Assembly: GCF_042680685.1 (NCBI RefSeq)
Contig: NZ_JBHUEA010000001.1
Coordinates: 62,001 to 126,000, forward strand
Direction: 5' to 3'
DNA from: Amnibacterium endophyticum
GTDB taxonomy: Bacteria > Actinomycetota > Actinomycetes > Actinomycetales > Microbacteriaceae
Length of the DNA stretch: 64,000 bases
Part shown: one piece after another, positions 47,748-56,467 of the stretch
Position numbering within the stretch: the stretch's first letter is position 1
Layout: each line of letters begins with the position of its first letter
Position numbers and translations under genes: made by a program
The notes under the pieces: generated by a model
The model's input: the letters and a program-made list of their open reading frames with translations, nothing else
The model's database searches: none
What the model was told of the DNA's origin: nothing

Positions 47748-48257
47748 TCAGGAGCGCGGGAGCGACGCGGTGATGCTCTTGGGGCCGCGCCCGATCGCGA
47801 GCAGCCCGGACTGGGCCAGCTCGCGGATGCCGTAGGGCTCGAGCATCCTGAGCAGCCCGGCCGTGCGCTGCGCGCCCGCGACCAGCTCGATGACGAGCGC
47901 CTCCGGGGTCACGTCGACGACCTGGGCGCGGAAGAGCTCGACGATCTCGAGCACCTGCGGCCGGGTGCCGGCGTCCACGCGCACCTTGATCAGCACGTGC
48001 TCGTGCAGCACGGACTGGTCGGGCTCGAGCTCGACGATCTTGATCACGTTGATCAGCTTGTTCAGCTGCTTCGTGACCTGCTCGAGCGGCAGCTCCTCCA
48101 CGTCGACGACCGCGGTGATCCGGGACAGGCCCGCGACCTCGCTGCGGCCGACGGCGAGCGACTCGATGTTGAAGCCGCGGCGGGCGAACAGCCCGGCGAC
48201 GCGGGTGAGCAGTCCCGGCTTGTCCTCGACGAGCAGGGAGAGCACGTGCTGCGTCAT
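47748..48257 (-). CDS. ilvN: Acetolactate synthase small (regulatory) subunit
   Basis: Regulatory subunit of acetohydroxyacid synthase, 169 aa, giving valine feedback. The N-terminal ACT domain is VLSLLVEDKPGLLTRVAGLFARRGFNIESLAVG; the C-terminal ALS_ss domain includes LIKVRVDAGTRPQVLEIVELFRA. The ATG at 48257 overlaps the ilvB stop (ATGA), which fixes the start although the frame is open upstream. Confidence 0.95.
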   Translation of the reverse strand: MTQHVLSLLVEDKPGLLTRVAGLFARRGFNIESLAVGRSEVAGLSRITAVVDVEELPLEQVTKQLNKLINVIKIVELEPDQSVLHEHVLIKVRVDAGTRPQVLEIVELFRAQVVDVTPEALVIELVAGAQRTAGLLRMLEPYGIRELAQSGLLAIGRGPKSITASLPRS

Positions 48258-50167
48258 GCCGACTCGTCCCCGGCGAGGGTGGTGCGGTCGGCGTCGACGG
48301 GCTCGGGCAGCGCGAGGTCGGCGTCCTGGCCGTTCGGGGCCTCGTCGCCGTCCCAGTCGGGCGCGTTCTCGCGGGCGTACTGGACGTCCGAGTTGCCGAC
48401 GCCCTGGGGCACCATCGGCCACACCATCGCGTCCGCCGAGACGACGAAGTCGATGACGACGGGCCGGTCGTTCGTCTCGAGCGCGAGCCGGATCGCGTCG
48501 TCGACCTGGTCCTCGGACTCGACGCGGATCCCGAGGGCGCCGTACGCCTCCGCCAGCTTGACGAAGTCCGGCACCCGCACGCTGCCGTGCCCGGTGTTCA
48601 GGTGGGTGTTGGAGTAGCGGCCGTCGTAGAACAGGGTCTGCCACTGCCGCACCATGCCGAGCGACGAGTTGTTGATGACGGCAACCTTGATCGGGATGTC
48701 GTTCAGGGCGCAGGTGGCGAGCTCCTGGTTCGTCATCTGGAAGCAGCCGTCGCCGTCGATCGCCCACACCACGCGGTCGGGCTGCGCGACCTTGGCGCCC
48801 ATCGCGGCGGGGACCGAGTAGCCCATCGTCCCCGCGCCGCCGGAGTTCAGCCATGCGTTCGGGCGCTCGTAGCGGATGAACTGCGCGGCCCACATCTGGT
48901 GCTGCCCGACGCCGGAGGCGTAGACGGCCTCCGGGCCCGAGAGCTCGCCGATGCGGGTGATCACGTGCTGCGGCGAGAGCAGGCCGTCCGAGGTCGGCGT
49001 GAAGCCGAGCGGGAACTGCCGCTGCAGGTCGTGCAGGCGCTCCCACCACGCGGCGTAGGGCTGCTCGGGGCGCTTCCCCGCGGCGGCCACGAGGTCGGCG
49101 AGCACCTCCTTCGCGTCGCCCACGATCGGCACGTCGGCGACGCGGATCTTGCCGATCTCCGCCGGGTCGATGTCGATGTGCACGACCTTCGCGTCCGGCG
49201 CGAACAGCGCCGCCTTGCCGGTGACGCGGTCGTCGAAGCGCGCGCCGATCGCGACCAGCAGGTCCGCCTCCTGAAGCGCGAGCACCGCGGGGACCGTGCC
49301 GTGCATGCCGGGCATGCCGAGGTTCGACGGGTGGCTGTCGGGCAGCGCGCCGCGGGCCATCAGCGTCGTGACGGCGGGCGCACCGGTCGCGTCCGCGAGC
49401 GCCCGCAGCTCCTCGTGGGCGTGCGCGCGGATCACGCCGCCGCCGACGTAGAGCACCGGGCGCTCGGCCTCGGCGAGCAGCTGGGCGGCCGCCTGCACCT
49501 GCTTGCCGTGCACCTTCGCGATCGGGCGGTAGCCCGGCAGGTCCAGCTTCGGCGGCCAGATGAAGGGCGCGGTCTCCTGCTGCGCGTCCTTCGTGATGTC
49601 GACGAGCACGGGTCCGGGGCGGCCGGTGGAGGCGATGTGGTGCGCCGACGCGATGGCGGCCGGGATGTCGGCGGCCTGCTTGACGAGGAACGAGTGCTTC
49701 GTCACCGGCATCGTGATGCCGACGATGTCGGCCTCCTGGAACGCGTCCGTGCCCATCAGCGTCGAGAACACCTGACCCGTGATCGCGAGCAGCGGCACGG
49801 AGTCCATGTAGGCGTCCGCGATCGCGGTGACGAGGTTCGTGGCGCCGGGGCCGGAGGTCGCGATGCAGACGCCGACCCGGCCGGACGAGGCCGCGTAGCC
49901 CTCCGCGGCGTGCCCGGCGCCCTGCTCGTGGCGGACCAGGATGTGGCGCAGCGCCGTGCTGTCGAGCAGCGGGTCGTAGACGGGCAGGATCGCGCCGCCC
50001 GGCAGCCCGAACACGTCGGTGACGCCGAGCATCTCGAGCGTGCGGACGACGGCCTGCGCGCCGGTCAGCAGCTCCGGCTCGGGGGCGCGGGTCGCGTGGG
50101 CCTCGCCGCCCGCGGCGCGCACCTGGGGGCGCACGGCGGAGGGCAGCGGCGTGGTCGGGTTGGCCAT
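48254..50167 (-). CDS. ilvB: Acetolactate synthase large (catalytic) subunit
   Basis: ThDP-dependent acetohydroxyacid synthase catalytic chain, 637 aa. The catalytic Glu is in VRHEQGAGHAAEGYA. VCIATSGPGATNLVTAIADAYMDSVPLLAITGQV, the GDGCFQMTNQELATC block and the following Asn in VAVINNSSLGMVRQWQ form the ThDP/Mg site. The acidic C-terminal tail of about 40 residues is variable. The ATG at 50167 follows AGAGGAAC, 32 bp after ilvD. Confidence 0.96.
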   Translation of the reverse strand: MANPTTPLPSAVRPQVRAAGGEAHATRAPEPELLTGAQAVVRTLEMLGVTDVFGLPGGAILPVYDPLLDSTALRHILVRHEQGAGHAAEGYAASSGRVGVCIATSGPGATNLVTAIADAYMDSVPLLAITGQVFSTLMGTDAFQEADIVGITMPVTKHSFLVKQAADIPAAIASAHHIASTGRPGPVLVDITKDAQQETAPFIWPPKLDLPGYRPIAKVHGKQVQAAAQLLAEAERPVLYVGGGVIRAHAHEELRALADATGAPAVTTLMARGALPDSHPSNLGMPGMHGTVPAVLALQEADLLVAIGARFDDRVTGKAALFAPDAKVVHIDIDPAEIGKIRVADVPIVGDAKEVLADLVAAAGKRPEQPYAAWWERLHDLQRQFPLGFTPTSDGLLSPQHVITRIGELSGPEAVYASGVGQHQMWAAQFIRYERPNAWLNSGGAGTMGYSVPAAMGAKVAQPDRVVWAIDGDGCFQMTNQELATCALNDIPIKVAVINNSSLGMVRQWQTLFYDGRYSNTHLNTGHGSVRVPDFVKLAEAYGALGIRVESEDQVDDAIRLALETNDRPVVIDFVVSADAMVWPMVPQGVGNSDVQYARENAPDWDGDEAPNGQDADLALPEPVDADRTTLAGDESA

Positions 50168-50199
50168 CGGGGTTCCTCTGCTGAAGAGGTGCAGCCGGA

Positions 50200-51915
50200 C
50201 TAGCCGGTCACCGCGCCGACGGCGGCGGACTGCACGAGCTTGGAGTACTTCGCGAGCACGCCCCGCGTGTAGCGGGGCGGCAGCGGCGCCCAGCCGTCCC
50301 GGCGGGCGTCGAGCTCGGCCGGGTCGACGAGGACGTCGAGCGTGCGGGCGGCGATGTCGACCCGTATCGGGTCGCCGTCGCGCAGGAAGGCGATGGGTCC
50401 TGCGTCCACCGCCTCGGGGGCGATGTGGCCGATGCAGAGGCCGGTTGTGCCGCCTGAGAATCTGCCGTCGGTGAGCAAGAGTACATCCTTGCCGAGACCC
50501 GCCCCCTTGATGGCGGCGGTGATCGCGAGCATCTCGCGCATGCCCGGGCCGCCCTTCGGCCCCTCGTAGCGGATCACGACGACGTCGCCGGCGTGGATCT
50601 CGCCGTTCGTGAGGGCGTCCATCGCGCCGCGCTCCCGCTCGAACACGCGGGCGGGGCCCTCGAAGACCGCGGCGTCGAAGCCGGCGGTCTTCACGACCGC
50701 GCCCTCCGGCGCCAGCGAGCCGGTGAGGATCGTGAGGCCGCCGGACGCGTGGATCGGGTCCTCGAGCGGGCGCAGCACCGTGCCGTCGAGCGGCGCGATG
50801 TCCATCTCCGCGAGGTTCTCCGCGACCGTCCTCCCGGTCACGGTCAGGCAGTCGCCGTGCAGCAGGCCGGCCTCGAGCAGCGCCTTCATCACGACCGGCA
50901 CGCCGCCGACCCGGTCGACGTCGTTCATCACGAAGCGACCGAACGGCTTCAGGTCGCCGATGTGCGGGACCTTGGAGCCGATCCGGTTGAAGTCCTCGAG
51001 CGTCAGGTCGACCTCGGCCTCGTGCGCGATCGCGAGCAGGTGCAGCACCGCGTTCGTGGAGCCGCCGAACGCCATGACGATGGCGATGGCGTTCTCGAAC
51101 GCCTCCTTCGTCATGATGTCCCGGGTCGTGATCCCCCGCTTCAGCAGGTTCACCACCGCCTCGCCGCTGCGGTGCGCGAGGTAGTCGCGGCGGCGGTCGG
51201 CGCTCGGCGGGGCGGCGCTGCCGGGCAGCGCCATGCCGAGCGCCTCCGCGACCGACGCCATCGTGTTCGCGGTGTACATGCCGCCGCAGCTGCCCTCGCC
51301 GGGCGCGAAGGCGCACTCGATGCGCTTCGCGTCCGCCTCCGACATCCGGCCCGCCTTGACCGCGCCGACCGCCTCGAACGAGTCGATGATCGTGATGTCC
51401 TTCTCCGTGCCGTCGGAGAGCTTCACCCAGCCGGGCGCGATCGAGCCGGAGTAGACGAAGACGCTGGCGAGGTCGAGCCGGGCGGCGGCCATCAGCATGC
51501 CGGGCAGGGACTTGTCGCAGCCGGCGAGCAGGACCGAGCCGTCCAGGCGCTCCGCCTGCATGACCGTCTCGACGCTGTCGGCGATGACCTCGCGGCTGAC
51601 GAGGGAGAAGTGCATGCCCTCGTGGCCCATCGAGATGCCGTCGGAGACGCTGACGGTGCCGAACTGCAGCGGGTAGCCGCCGCCGGAGTGCACGCCCTCC
51701 TTCGCCGCCTGCGCGAGCCGGTCGAGGCTCAGGTTGCAGGGCGTGATCTCGTTCCAGGACGAGGCGATGCCGATCTGGGGCTTGTCCCAGTCCGCGTCCC
51801 CCATCCCGACGGCGCGCAGCATGCCGCGGGAGGTCGTCGCCTCGATGCCGTCCGTCACGACGCGCGAGCGCGGCTTCACGTCCACGGCGGTCTCGGATCC
51901 GGGCGTTTCCAGCAT
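50200..51915 (-). CDS. ilvD: Dihydroxy-acid dehydratase
   Basis: Fe-S dehydratase of the third branched-chain step, 571 aa. Cluster cysteines are in TPCNLSLD, LLAGCDKSLPG and GEGSCGGMYTANTM. GRFSGGTTGLCIGHIAPEA is the C-terminal signature. The start ATG at 51915 has TAGCCT exactly 7 nt upstream, so it is probably leaderless and the first gene of ilvD-ilvB-ilvN-ilvC. No leader-peptide attenuator is possible with such a start. A family B palindrome lies about 45 bp further upstream. Confidence 0.95.
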   Translation of the reverse strand: MLETPGSETAVDVKPRSRVVTDGIEATTSRGMLRAVGMGDADWDKPQIGIASSWNEITPCNLSLDRLAQAAKEGVHSGGGYPLQFGTVSVSDGISMGHEGMHFSLVSREVIADSVETVMQAERLDGSVLLAGCDKSLPGMLMAAARLDLASVFVYSGSIAPGWVKLSDGTEKDITIIDSFEAVGAVKAGRMSEADAKRIECAFAPGEGSCGGMYTANTMASVAEALGMALPGSAAPPSADRRRDYLAHRSGEAVVNLLKRGITTRDIMTKEAFENAIAIVMAFGGSTNAVLHLLAIAHEAEVDLTLEDFNRIGSKVPHIGDLKPFGRFVMNDVDRVGGVPVVMKALLEAGLLHGDCLTVTGRTVAENLAEMDIAPLDGTVLRPLEDPIHASGGLTILTGSLAPEGAVVKTAGFDAAVFEGPARVFERERGAMDALTNGEIHAGDVVVIRYEGPKGGPGMREMLAITAAIKGAGLGKDVLLLTDGRFSGGTTGLCIGHIAPEAVDAGPIAFLRDGDPIRVDIAARTLDVLVDPAELDARRDGWAPLPPRYTRGVLAKYSKLVQSAAVGAVTG

Positions 51916-51972
51916 GTTTCTCAGGCTACCGGCCGCCGCAACCTCCGCCTCCGCGCCCGCTCGGGCCCCTTC

Positions 51973-52010
51973 CGGACATCCGGGCCCGCCGTGCCGCACC
52001 CGGATGTCCG
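51973..52010. repeat. 38-bp palindromic repeat, family B copy 1
   Basis: Perfect 12-bp arms CGGACATCCGGG (51973-51984) and CCCGGATGTCCG (51999-52010) around a G+C-rich 14-bp centre. It lies in the divergent gap between ilvD and the AbiEi-like gene. Closely similar elements occur at 53143 and 54632. Confidence 0.8.
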
Positions 52011-52139
52011 CAACGCCCCCGCGCGGAGAGGAGGCCGCGCGAAGGGGAGGATGCCGGTCCGCTCCTCCCCAGGCCCGGATCCGCGGCCGCGGCCGGATCC
52101 GCCGCCCGGCCAGCACCTCGCCCGGGCCACCATCCCCGC

Positions 52140-53132
52140 GTGGATCCCTGGAGCATCGAGCTGATCGTGACCGCGACGGGCCGGATCGACGACGCCGAGC
52201 GTCGCGCCGTCTCGCGCGACGTCGAACGCGGGCTGCTGCACCGCGTGCGCCGCGGGGTGCAGGTCGACGCGGCGGAGTGGGAGGGAGCGACCGGTCCGGA
52301 CGGCGAGCGCGCCCGTCACGTCGTCGCGATGCGGGCGCTCGCCGAGGTCGCGCCCCGGCCGCCGGTCTTCTCCCACTGGTCCGCGGCCGTGCTGCACGGG
52401 CTGCCGACCGTCGGGCGCCGGCTGGACCGGGTGCACGTGCTCGTGCAGGACGACCGTCTGCGGGGCGTGCAGGGCACCTGCGCCCGAGTCCTGCCGGTGC
52501 AGCCCGGCGAGGTGGTGCGGATGGGCGGGCTGCTCGCGACGGGATCGGCGCGGACCGCGATCGACCTGGCGGACGCCGGGCCGATCGTCGGCGGCATCAT
52601 GGCGGCGGACGCCCTGCTCGCCGCCGGCCTCCCGCGGGCGCTGCTCGAGCAGGCTGTCGACCTCGCAGGGCCGCGGAAGGGCCGGCGCCGCATCGACGAC
52701 GCGGTCGCGTTCGCGCATCCCGGCGCCGAGTCGGCCGCCGAGTCGCAGAACCGCTGGAGCATGCACCTCCTCGGGCTCGCCCCGCAGCAGCTGCAGCACC
52801 GGGTGCTCGACCGCGGCCGGCTGGTCGCCGTCGTCGACACCTGGGACGAGGAGTCGGACGTCGCGTGCGAGGTCGACGGCGACGTGAAGTACCTCGACCC
52901 CGTGATGGCACCGGCCGGAGCCGGGCGGGCCGTCATCGCGGAGAAGCAGCGGGAGGACCTGCTGCGCTCCTGCGTCGCCGGGCTCGCCCGCTACGGGTAC
53001 GCCGTGGCCGCCGACCCGGTGCGCCTGCGGCCGGTGCTCGCCCGCGCGGGCCTGCACCCGGCCCGCGTCCGCCCCGCCCTGGCGGACTGGGCGCGGGAGG
53101 CACGCGCCGCGCGACCCCGCCGCCCTCGCTGA
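52140..53132 (+). CDS. AbiEi-antitoxin-like protein with C-terminal endonuclease-like domain
   Basis: A 330-aa protein of a type common in actinobacteria. The N-terminal half resembles AbiEi-type antitoxin/regulator proteins (RVRRGVQVD, then SHWSAAVLHGLPTVGRRLDRVHVLV). The C-terminal half resembles the DUF559/Vsr-like nuclease fold: ESQNRWSMHLLGL, VACEVDGDVKYLD with acidic residues and Lys, and EKQREDLLRS. No AbiEii toxin gene is next to it. GTG 52140 is used. It is flanked on both sides by family B palindromes. Function, including any nuclease activity, is unproven. Confidence 0.7.
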   Translation: MDPWSIELIVTATGRIDDAERRAVSRDVERGLLHRVRRGVQVDAAEWEGATGPDGERARHVVAMRALAEVAPRPPVFSHWSAAVLHGLPTVGRRLDRVHVLVQDDRLRGVQGTCARVLPVQPGEVVRMGGLLATGSARTAIDLADAGPIVGGIMAADALLAAGLPRALLEQAVDLAGPRKGRRRIDDAVAFAHPGAESAAESQNRWSMHLLGLAPQQLQHRVLDRGRLVAVVDTWDEESDVACEVDGDVKYLDPVMAPAGAGRAVIAEKQREDLLRSCVAGLARYGYAVAADPVRLRPVLARAGLHPARVRPALADWAREARAARPRRPR

Positions 53133-53142
53133 CGGGCGCGTC

Positions 53143-53182
53143 GCGGACATCCGGGTCCGCCGCGGCGGGCCCGGATGTCCGC
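53143..53182. repeat. 40-bp palindromic repeat, family B copy 2
   Basis: Perfect 13-bp arms GCGGACATCCGGG (53143-53155) and CCCGGATGTCCGC (53170-53182). The centre CCGCCGCGGCGG is itself palindromic. It fills the gap between the convergent AbiEi-like and monooxygenase genes, where it can act as a terminator. Confidence 0.85.
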
Positions 53183-53199
53183 AACGGGCCCGGGCCGGG

Positions 53200-54603
53200 T
53201 CAGCGGACGAGCCGCGCGCCGAAGTGGTCCGCGGGCAGGTGGGGGCCGGCGCCCGTCAGCTGCTCGCGGAGGGTGCCCGTCGACGGCTCCTCGGGCAGAC
53301 GGCCGCGGCGCCGCAGCTCCGGCACCACGAGGCGTGCGAAGTCCTCGAGGTCCGTCGGCGCGAAGATCGGCTCGAGCAGGAAGCCGTCGAGCCCGGTCTC
53401 GTCCATCAGCGACTCGAGCTCGTTCGCGACCTCGGTCACGGAGCCGGTGACCTGGAACCCGCGGGTGCCGCGCCCCTTCAGCTGATCGAGGATCTGGCGC
53501 ACGGTCGGCGCGGGCGAGCCGTCCTTCGGCAGGAACCGGTCGATGTTGCTCTGCCCCATCTGCCCCGCCTTCCCGGTCCCTCCTGAGCCTGCCGAAGGGT
53601 CGTCCGCGAGCTGCTCGAGGGAGCGGTTCGGGTCGAGCGACAGCAGGTCGATGCCCGTGTTGCCGCTGTAGAGCACGTTCACGACCTCGTCGGTCTGCAG
53701 CGCGTCGAACTCGGTGCGCTGCGCGAGCGCCGCCTCCCGCGTCTCCCCCACGGTGACCGAGACGCCGACCATGATCCGGAGCGACTCGGGGTCACGGCCC
53801 TGCTCGGCCGCCCTGGCGCGGATGTCGGCGACGTTCGCGGCGGTCGCGGCGACCGTCGTGCCCTGCACGAAGACGCACTCCGCGTTGCCGGCGGCGTACT
53901 CGCGCCCGCGAGCGGAGGTGCCTGCCTGGAACAGGACGGGGGTGCGCTGCGGCGACGGCACGACCGCGAACCAGCCGGAGGAGCGGAAGTGGTCGCCCTC
54001 GAACTCGACGGGGTGCACCTTCTCCGGATCCGCGTACACCTGCGCGTCGCGGTCCTCGAGCACCGCGTCGTCGTCCCAGCCGGTCTGCCAGTAGCGCAGC
54101 GCGAGCTCCAGGTACTCGTCGGCCTGGTCGTAGCGGTCGTCGTGCCGGCGCATCGCGTCGTGGCCGAACAGCCGCGCGATCACGTCCTGACTCGCACCGG
54201 TGACGATGTTCCATCCGACGCGGCCGCCGGTCAGGTGGTCGAGCGTGGCGAACTTCCGCGCCGTCTGCAGCGGGTGGTCGAGGCCGGTGGAGGAGGTCAC
54301 GACGAAGCCGAGCCGCTTCGTGGCGTGCGCGAGCACCGGGATCAGGTAGGCGGGATCGATGCCCGGGAAGTTGATCCCGCCGGCGGGCGACAGCGGGTGC
54401 AGCTCCCCGCGGACCGTCGGGTAGCCGTAGCCGTCCGCGAAGAAGAGGAAGTCGAACCCCGCCTCGTCGAGCAGCCGGGCGACGTCGATCCAGTAGCCGG
54501 GCTCCCGGTACCGGATGGAGGCGCTGCGCGGGTGCGGCCAGCTGAGCGTGCCGCCCACCTGGGGACCCGCCACCTCGAACACGCCGAGCCGCATCCGCTT
54601 CAT
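53200..54603 (-). CDS. NtaA/SnaA/DszA-type FMN-dependent monooxygenase (luciferase-like)
   Basis: A 467-aa flavin monooxygenase of the NtaA/DszA group. GGTLSWPHPRSASIRYREPGYWIDVARLLDEAGFDFLFFADG, TSSTGLDHPLQTARKFATLDHLTGGRVGWNIVTG and VLFQAGTSARGREYAAGNAECVF are characteristic. The substrate is unknown; relatives oxidise nitrilotriacetate, EDTA-like, sulfur or heterocyclic compounds using a separate flavin reductase. Residues 335-341 or so (PSAGSGG) come from a short repeat-like sequence at 53582-53599. It lies downstream of the nucleoside hydrolase operon across a family B repeat. Confidence 0.86.
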   Translation of the reverse strand: MKRMRLGVFEVAGPQVGGTLSWPHPRSASIRYREPGYWIDVARLLDEAGFDFLFFADGYGYPTVRGELHPLSPAGGINFPGIDPAYLIPVLAHATKRLGFVVTSSTGLDHPLQTARKFATLDHLTGGRVGWNIVTGASQDVIARLFGHDAMRRHDDRYDQADEYLELALRYWQTGWDDDAVLEDRDAQVYADPEKVHPVEFEGDHFRSSGWFAVVPSPQRTPVLFQAGTSARGREYAAGNAECVFVQGTTVAATAANVADIRARAAEQGRDPESLRIMVGVSVTVGETREAALAQRTEFDALQTDEVVNVLYSGNTGIDLLSLDPNRSLEQLADDPSAGSGGTGKAGQMGQSNIDRFLPKDGSPAPTVRQILDQLKGRGTRGFQVTGSVTEVANELESLMDETGLDGFLLEPIFAPTDLEDFARLVVPELRRRGRLPEEPSTGTLREQLTGAGPHLPADHFGARLVR

Positions 54604-54631
54604 GAAGCACTCCTTCGTTCCTGGGCCGGTT

Positions 54632-54670
54632 GCGGACGTCCGGGCCCGGCACAGCGGACCCGGATGTCCG
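54632..54670. repeat. 39-bp palindromic repeat, family B copy 3
   Basis: Arms GCGGACGTCCGGG (54632-54644) and CCCGGATGTCCG (54659-54670), with one G/A difference from the other copies. It lies between the nucleoside hydrolase and monooxygenase genes, which run in the same direction. Confidence 0.75.
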
Positions 54671-54685
54671 GAAGGGGACCGCGGG

Positions 54686-55591
54686 CTACGGCGCCGGCTC
54701 GCCGAGCGCGCGGGCGATGCGGTCGGCCATCGAGCGGCGGGCCGCCTCCACGTCCACGTCGGTGACGACCCGGACCGTGCCCGCCTCCCCCGTGCGGCGC
54801 ACCGCGCCCTCCGGGCCGAACGCCCCGTCGGCGCCGTCGGACACCTCGACCGCGCAGGGCTCGGCGAAGGTGAACAGGTCGGGCTCGATCAGCGTGAGCG
54901 CCGCCAGCGGATCGTGCGGCACCTCGAAGTCCTCGTCCCAGCGCCGTCTCCAGGCGTGCATCTCGACCGCGAGCACCGCGCCGAGGTAGCCGCACGCGGC
55001 GAACCGGGCGACCTCCGCCTCGTCGAACCGCACCCGCCGGGTGACGTCGACGCCGACGACGGTGGTCGGCAGCCCCGCGGTGAGCACCGCGCGAGCGGAG
55101 ACGGAGTCCGAGGCGAGGTTGTGCTCGCCGACGCCCGGGTCGCTCCAGTCGCCGCCCATCAGCGTCAGCCCGACGATCCCGCCGCCGTCGAGGTCGAGCG
55201 CGTCGGCCAGGGAGCCGAGCGGGCCGATCGCCAGCACGTGGTCGCCGTCGGCGTTCGCGAGCAGCGCGGCGCCCGGTGACGGGCGCACCCAGGCGCCCTC
55301 GGACGACGGCCGGTACCGGAGCGGCCCGTAGGCGCGGCCCTCGTTCCCGGCCCACCACACGGGTCTGCCCGAGCGCGTCTCCGCGCGCCCCCGCTCGACG
55401 GGGACGGGCTCCGGCGCCCGGCGCAGGTGCCGCAGCATCTCGACGACGATCGCGGCGCGCAGCGCGACGTCGCCGTAGGTGGTGCAGACGCCGCGCAGCG
55501 CGACCTCCGGGGAGGCGACGAGCAGGGCGAGGGCGAGCTCGTCGTCGACGTCGGTGCCGATGTCGGTGTCGAGCAGGAGCGGGACGGGCAC
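54686..55591 (-). CDS. Inosine/uridine-preferring nucleoside hydrolase family protein
   Basis: A 301-aa nucleoside N-ribohydrolase. The calcium-binding motif DTDIGTDVDD is at residues 8-17, with a further NH-family block LTLMGGDWSDPGVGEHNLASDSVSA and HDPLAALTLIEPDLF near the C terminus. It cleaves ribosides to base and ribose; specificity cannot be read from sequence. GTG 55591 directly abuts the stop of the upstream permease, so it belongs to the ABC importer operon and probably processes the imported compound. Confidence 0.88.
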   Translation of the reverse strand: MPVPLLLDTDIGTDVDDELALALLVASPEVALRGVCTTYGDVALRAAIVVEMLRHLRRAPEPVPVERGRAETRSGRPVWWAGNEGRAYGPLRYRPSSEGAWVRPSPGAALLANADGDHVLAIGPLGSLADALDLDGGGIVGLTLMGGDWSDPGVGEHNLASDSVSARAVLTAGLPTTVVGVDVTRRVRFDEAEVARFAACGYLGAVLAVEMHAWRRRWDEDFEVPHDPLAALTLIEPDLFTFAEPCAVEVSDGADGAFGPEGAVRRTGEAGTVRVVTDVDVEAARRSMADRIARALGEPAP

Positions 55592-56467
55592 TCAGCTCCC
55601 CGCGGCCTTGCCGGCGTCCGGCCCCCACTCGGACAGCACCGCGGCCTCGACGATCGTCGTGATCGTGTAGAGCACGATCGACACCGCCGTGGCGAGCACC
55701 GTCGCCGCCCACAGCTGGTTGTAGTCGAACGCCGCCTTCGCGCTCGTCACCGCCGCGCCGAGCCCCGTCGTCGTGAAGAGGTACTCGTAGAGCATCGCGC
55801 CGGTGATCGCGCCCGGCACGGCGATGCGCATCGACGCGAACAGGTGCGGCAGCGCGGTCGGGATCGCGACCTTCAGCAGCGTCGTGACGCGGCTGCCGCC
55901 GTACACGGTGATCAGGTCGACCGACTGCTGGGACACCGACCGGAGCCCGACCGTCAGGTTCACGAGCACCGGGAACAGCACGACGACCGTGCCGATGAGC
56001 GCGGCCGTCACCCGCCCGTTGCCGAAGACGATGTAGATGACGGGCGCCATCGCGAGCAGCGGCACCGTGCGCAGCAGCATCGCGATCGGCATGAACATGA
56101 ACTCGACGGTGCGGAACATCGTGAAGGCGATGGAGATCGCGACCGACAGCGTCAGGCCGACCGCGAAGCCGAGCGCCGCGTCCGTCAGCGTGACGCCGAG
56201 CAGGCCCGCGAGCAGCGCCCGGTGGTCCGCGGCGGTGCCGGTGATCGAGTCCTGCGTGAAGTAGGCGACGACGTCGAGCGGGCCCTTCGCGATGAAGGCC
56301 GTCTGCCCGGGCAGCAGGACCGCGATCTGCCAGAGCGCCGCGAGGACCAGCGCGGACACGAGGATCGTGCCGACCGTGACCGCGGTGCGGCGGGCGGTGT
56401 AGCGGATCGCGTTCGCCGTCGAGGCGGAGACGACCGGCGCGGTGCGCGGCAGCGTCGAGGTGGTCAT
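55592..56467 (-). CDS. ABC transporter permease, NMT1/ThiX-SsuC type, second copy
   Basis: A 291-aa permease with about six membrane segments. The coupling loop VYGGSRVTTLLKVAIPTALPHLFASMRIAVPGAITGAMLYEYL is typical of the nitrate/sulfonate/pyrimidine-precursor group. Its ATG shares one base with the stop of the previous permease (TGATG). It forms a heteromeric membrane domain with that gene. Confidence 0.85.
   Translation of the reverse strand: MTTSTLPRTAPVVSASTANAIRYTARRTAVTVGTILVSALVLAALWQIAVLLPGQTAFIAKGPLDVVAYFTQDSITGTAADHRALLAGLLGVTLTDAALGFAVGLTLSVAISIAFTMFRTVEFMFMPIAMLLRTVPLLAMAPVIYIVFGNGRVTAALIGTVVVLFPVLVNLTVGLRSVSQQSVDLITVYGGSRVTTLLKVAIPTALPHLFASMRIAVPGAITGAMLYEYLFTTTGLGAAVTSAKAAFDYNQLWAATVLATAVSIVLYTITTIVEAAVLSEWGPDAGKAAGS

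Noticed and set aside
51916..52139. A leader-peptide attenuator or T-box before ilvD
   Set aside because: No short ORF with Leu/Ile/Val codons, no T-box sequence, and the TAGCCT box 7 nt before the ATG leaves no leader.
53144..54671. Family B palindromes as attachment sites of an integrative element
   Set aside because: No integrase between or near them, three copies rather than two, and each fits into a gap of under 100 bp or next to a promoter; treated as dispersed repeats instead.
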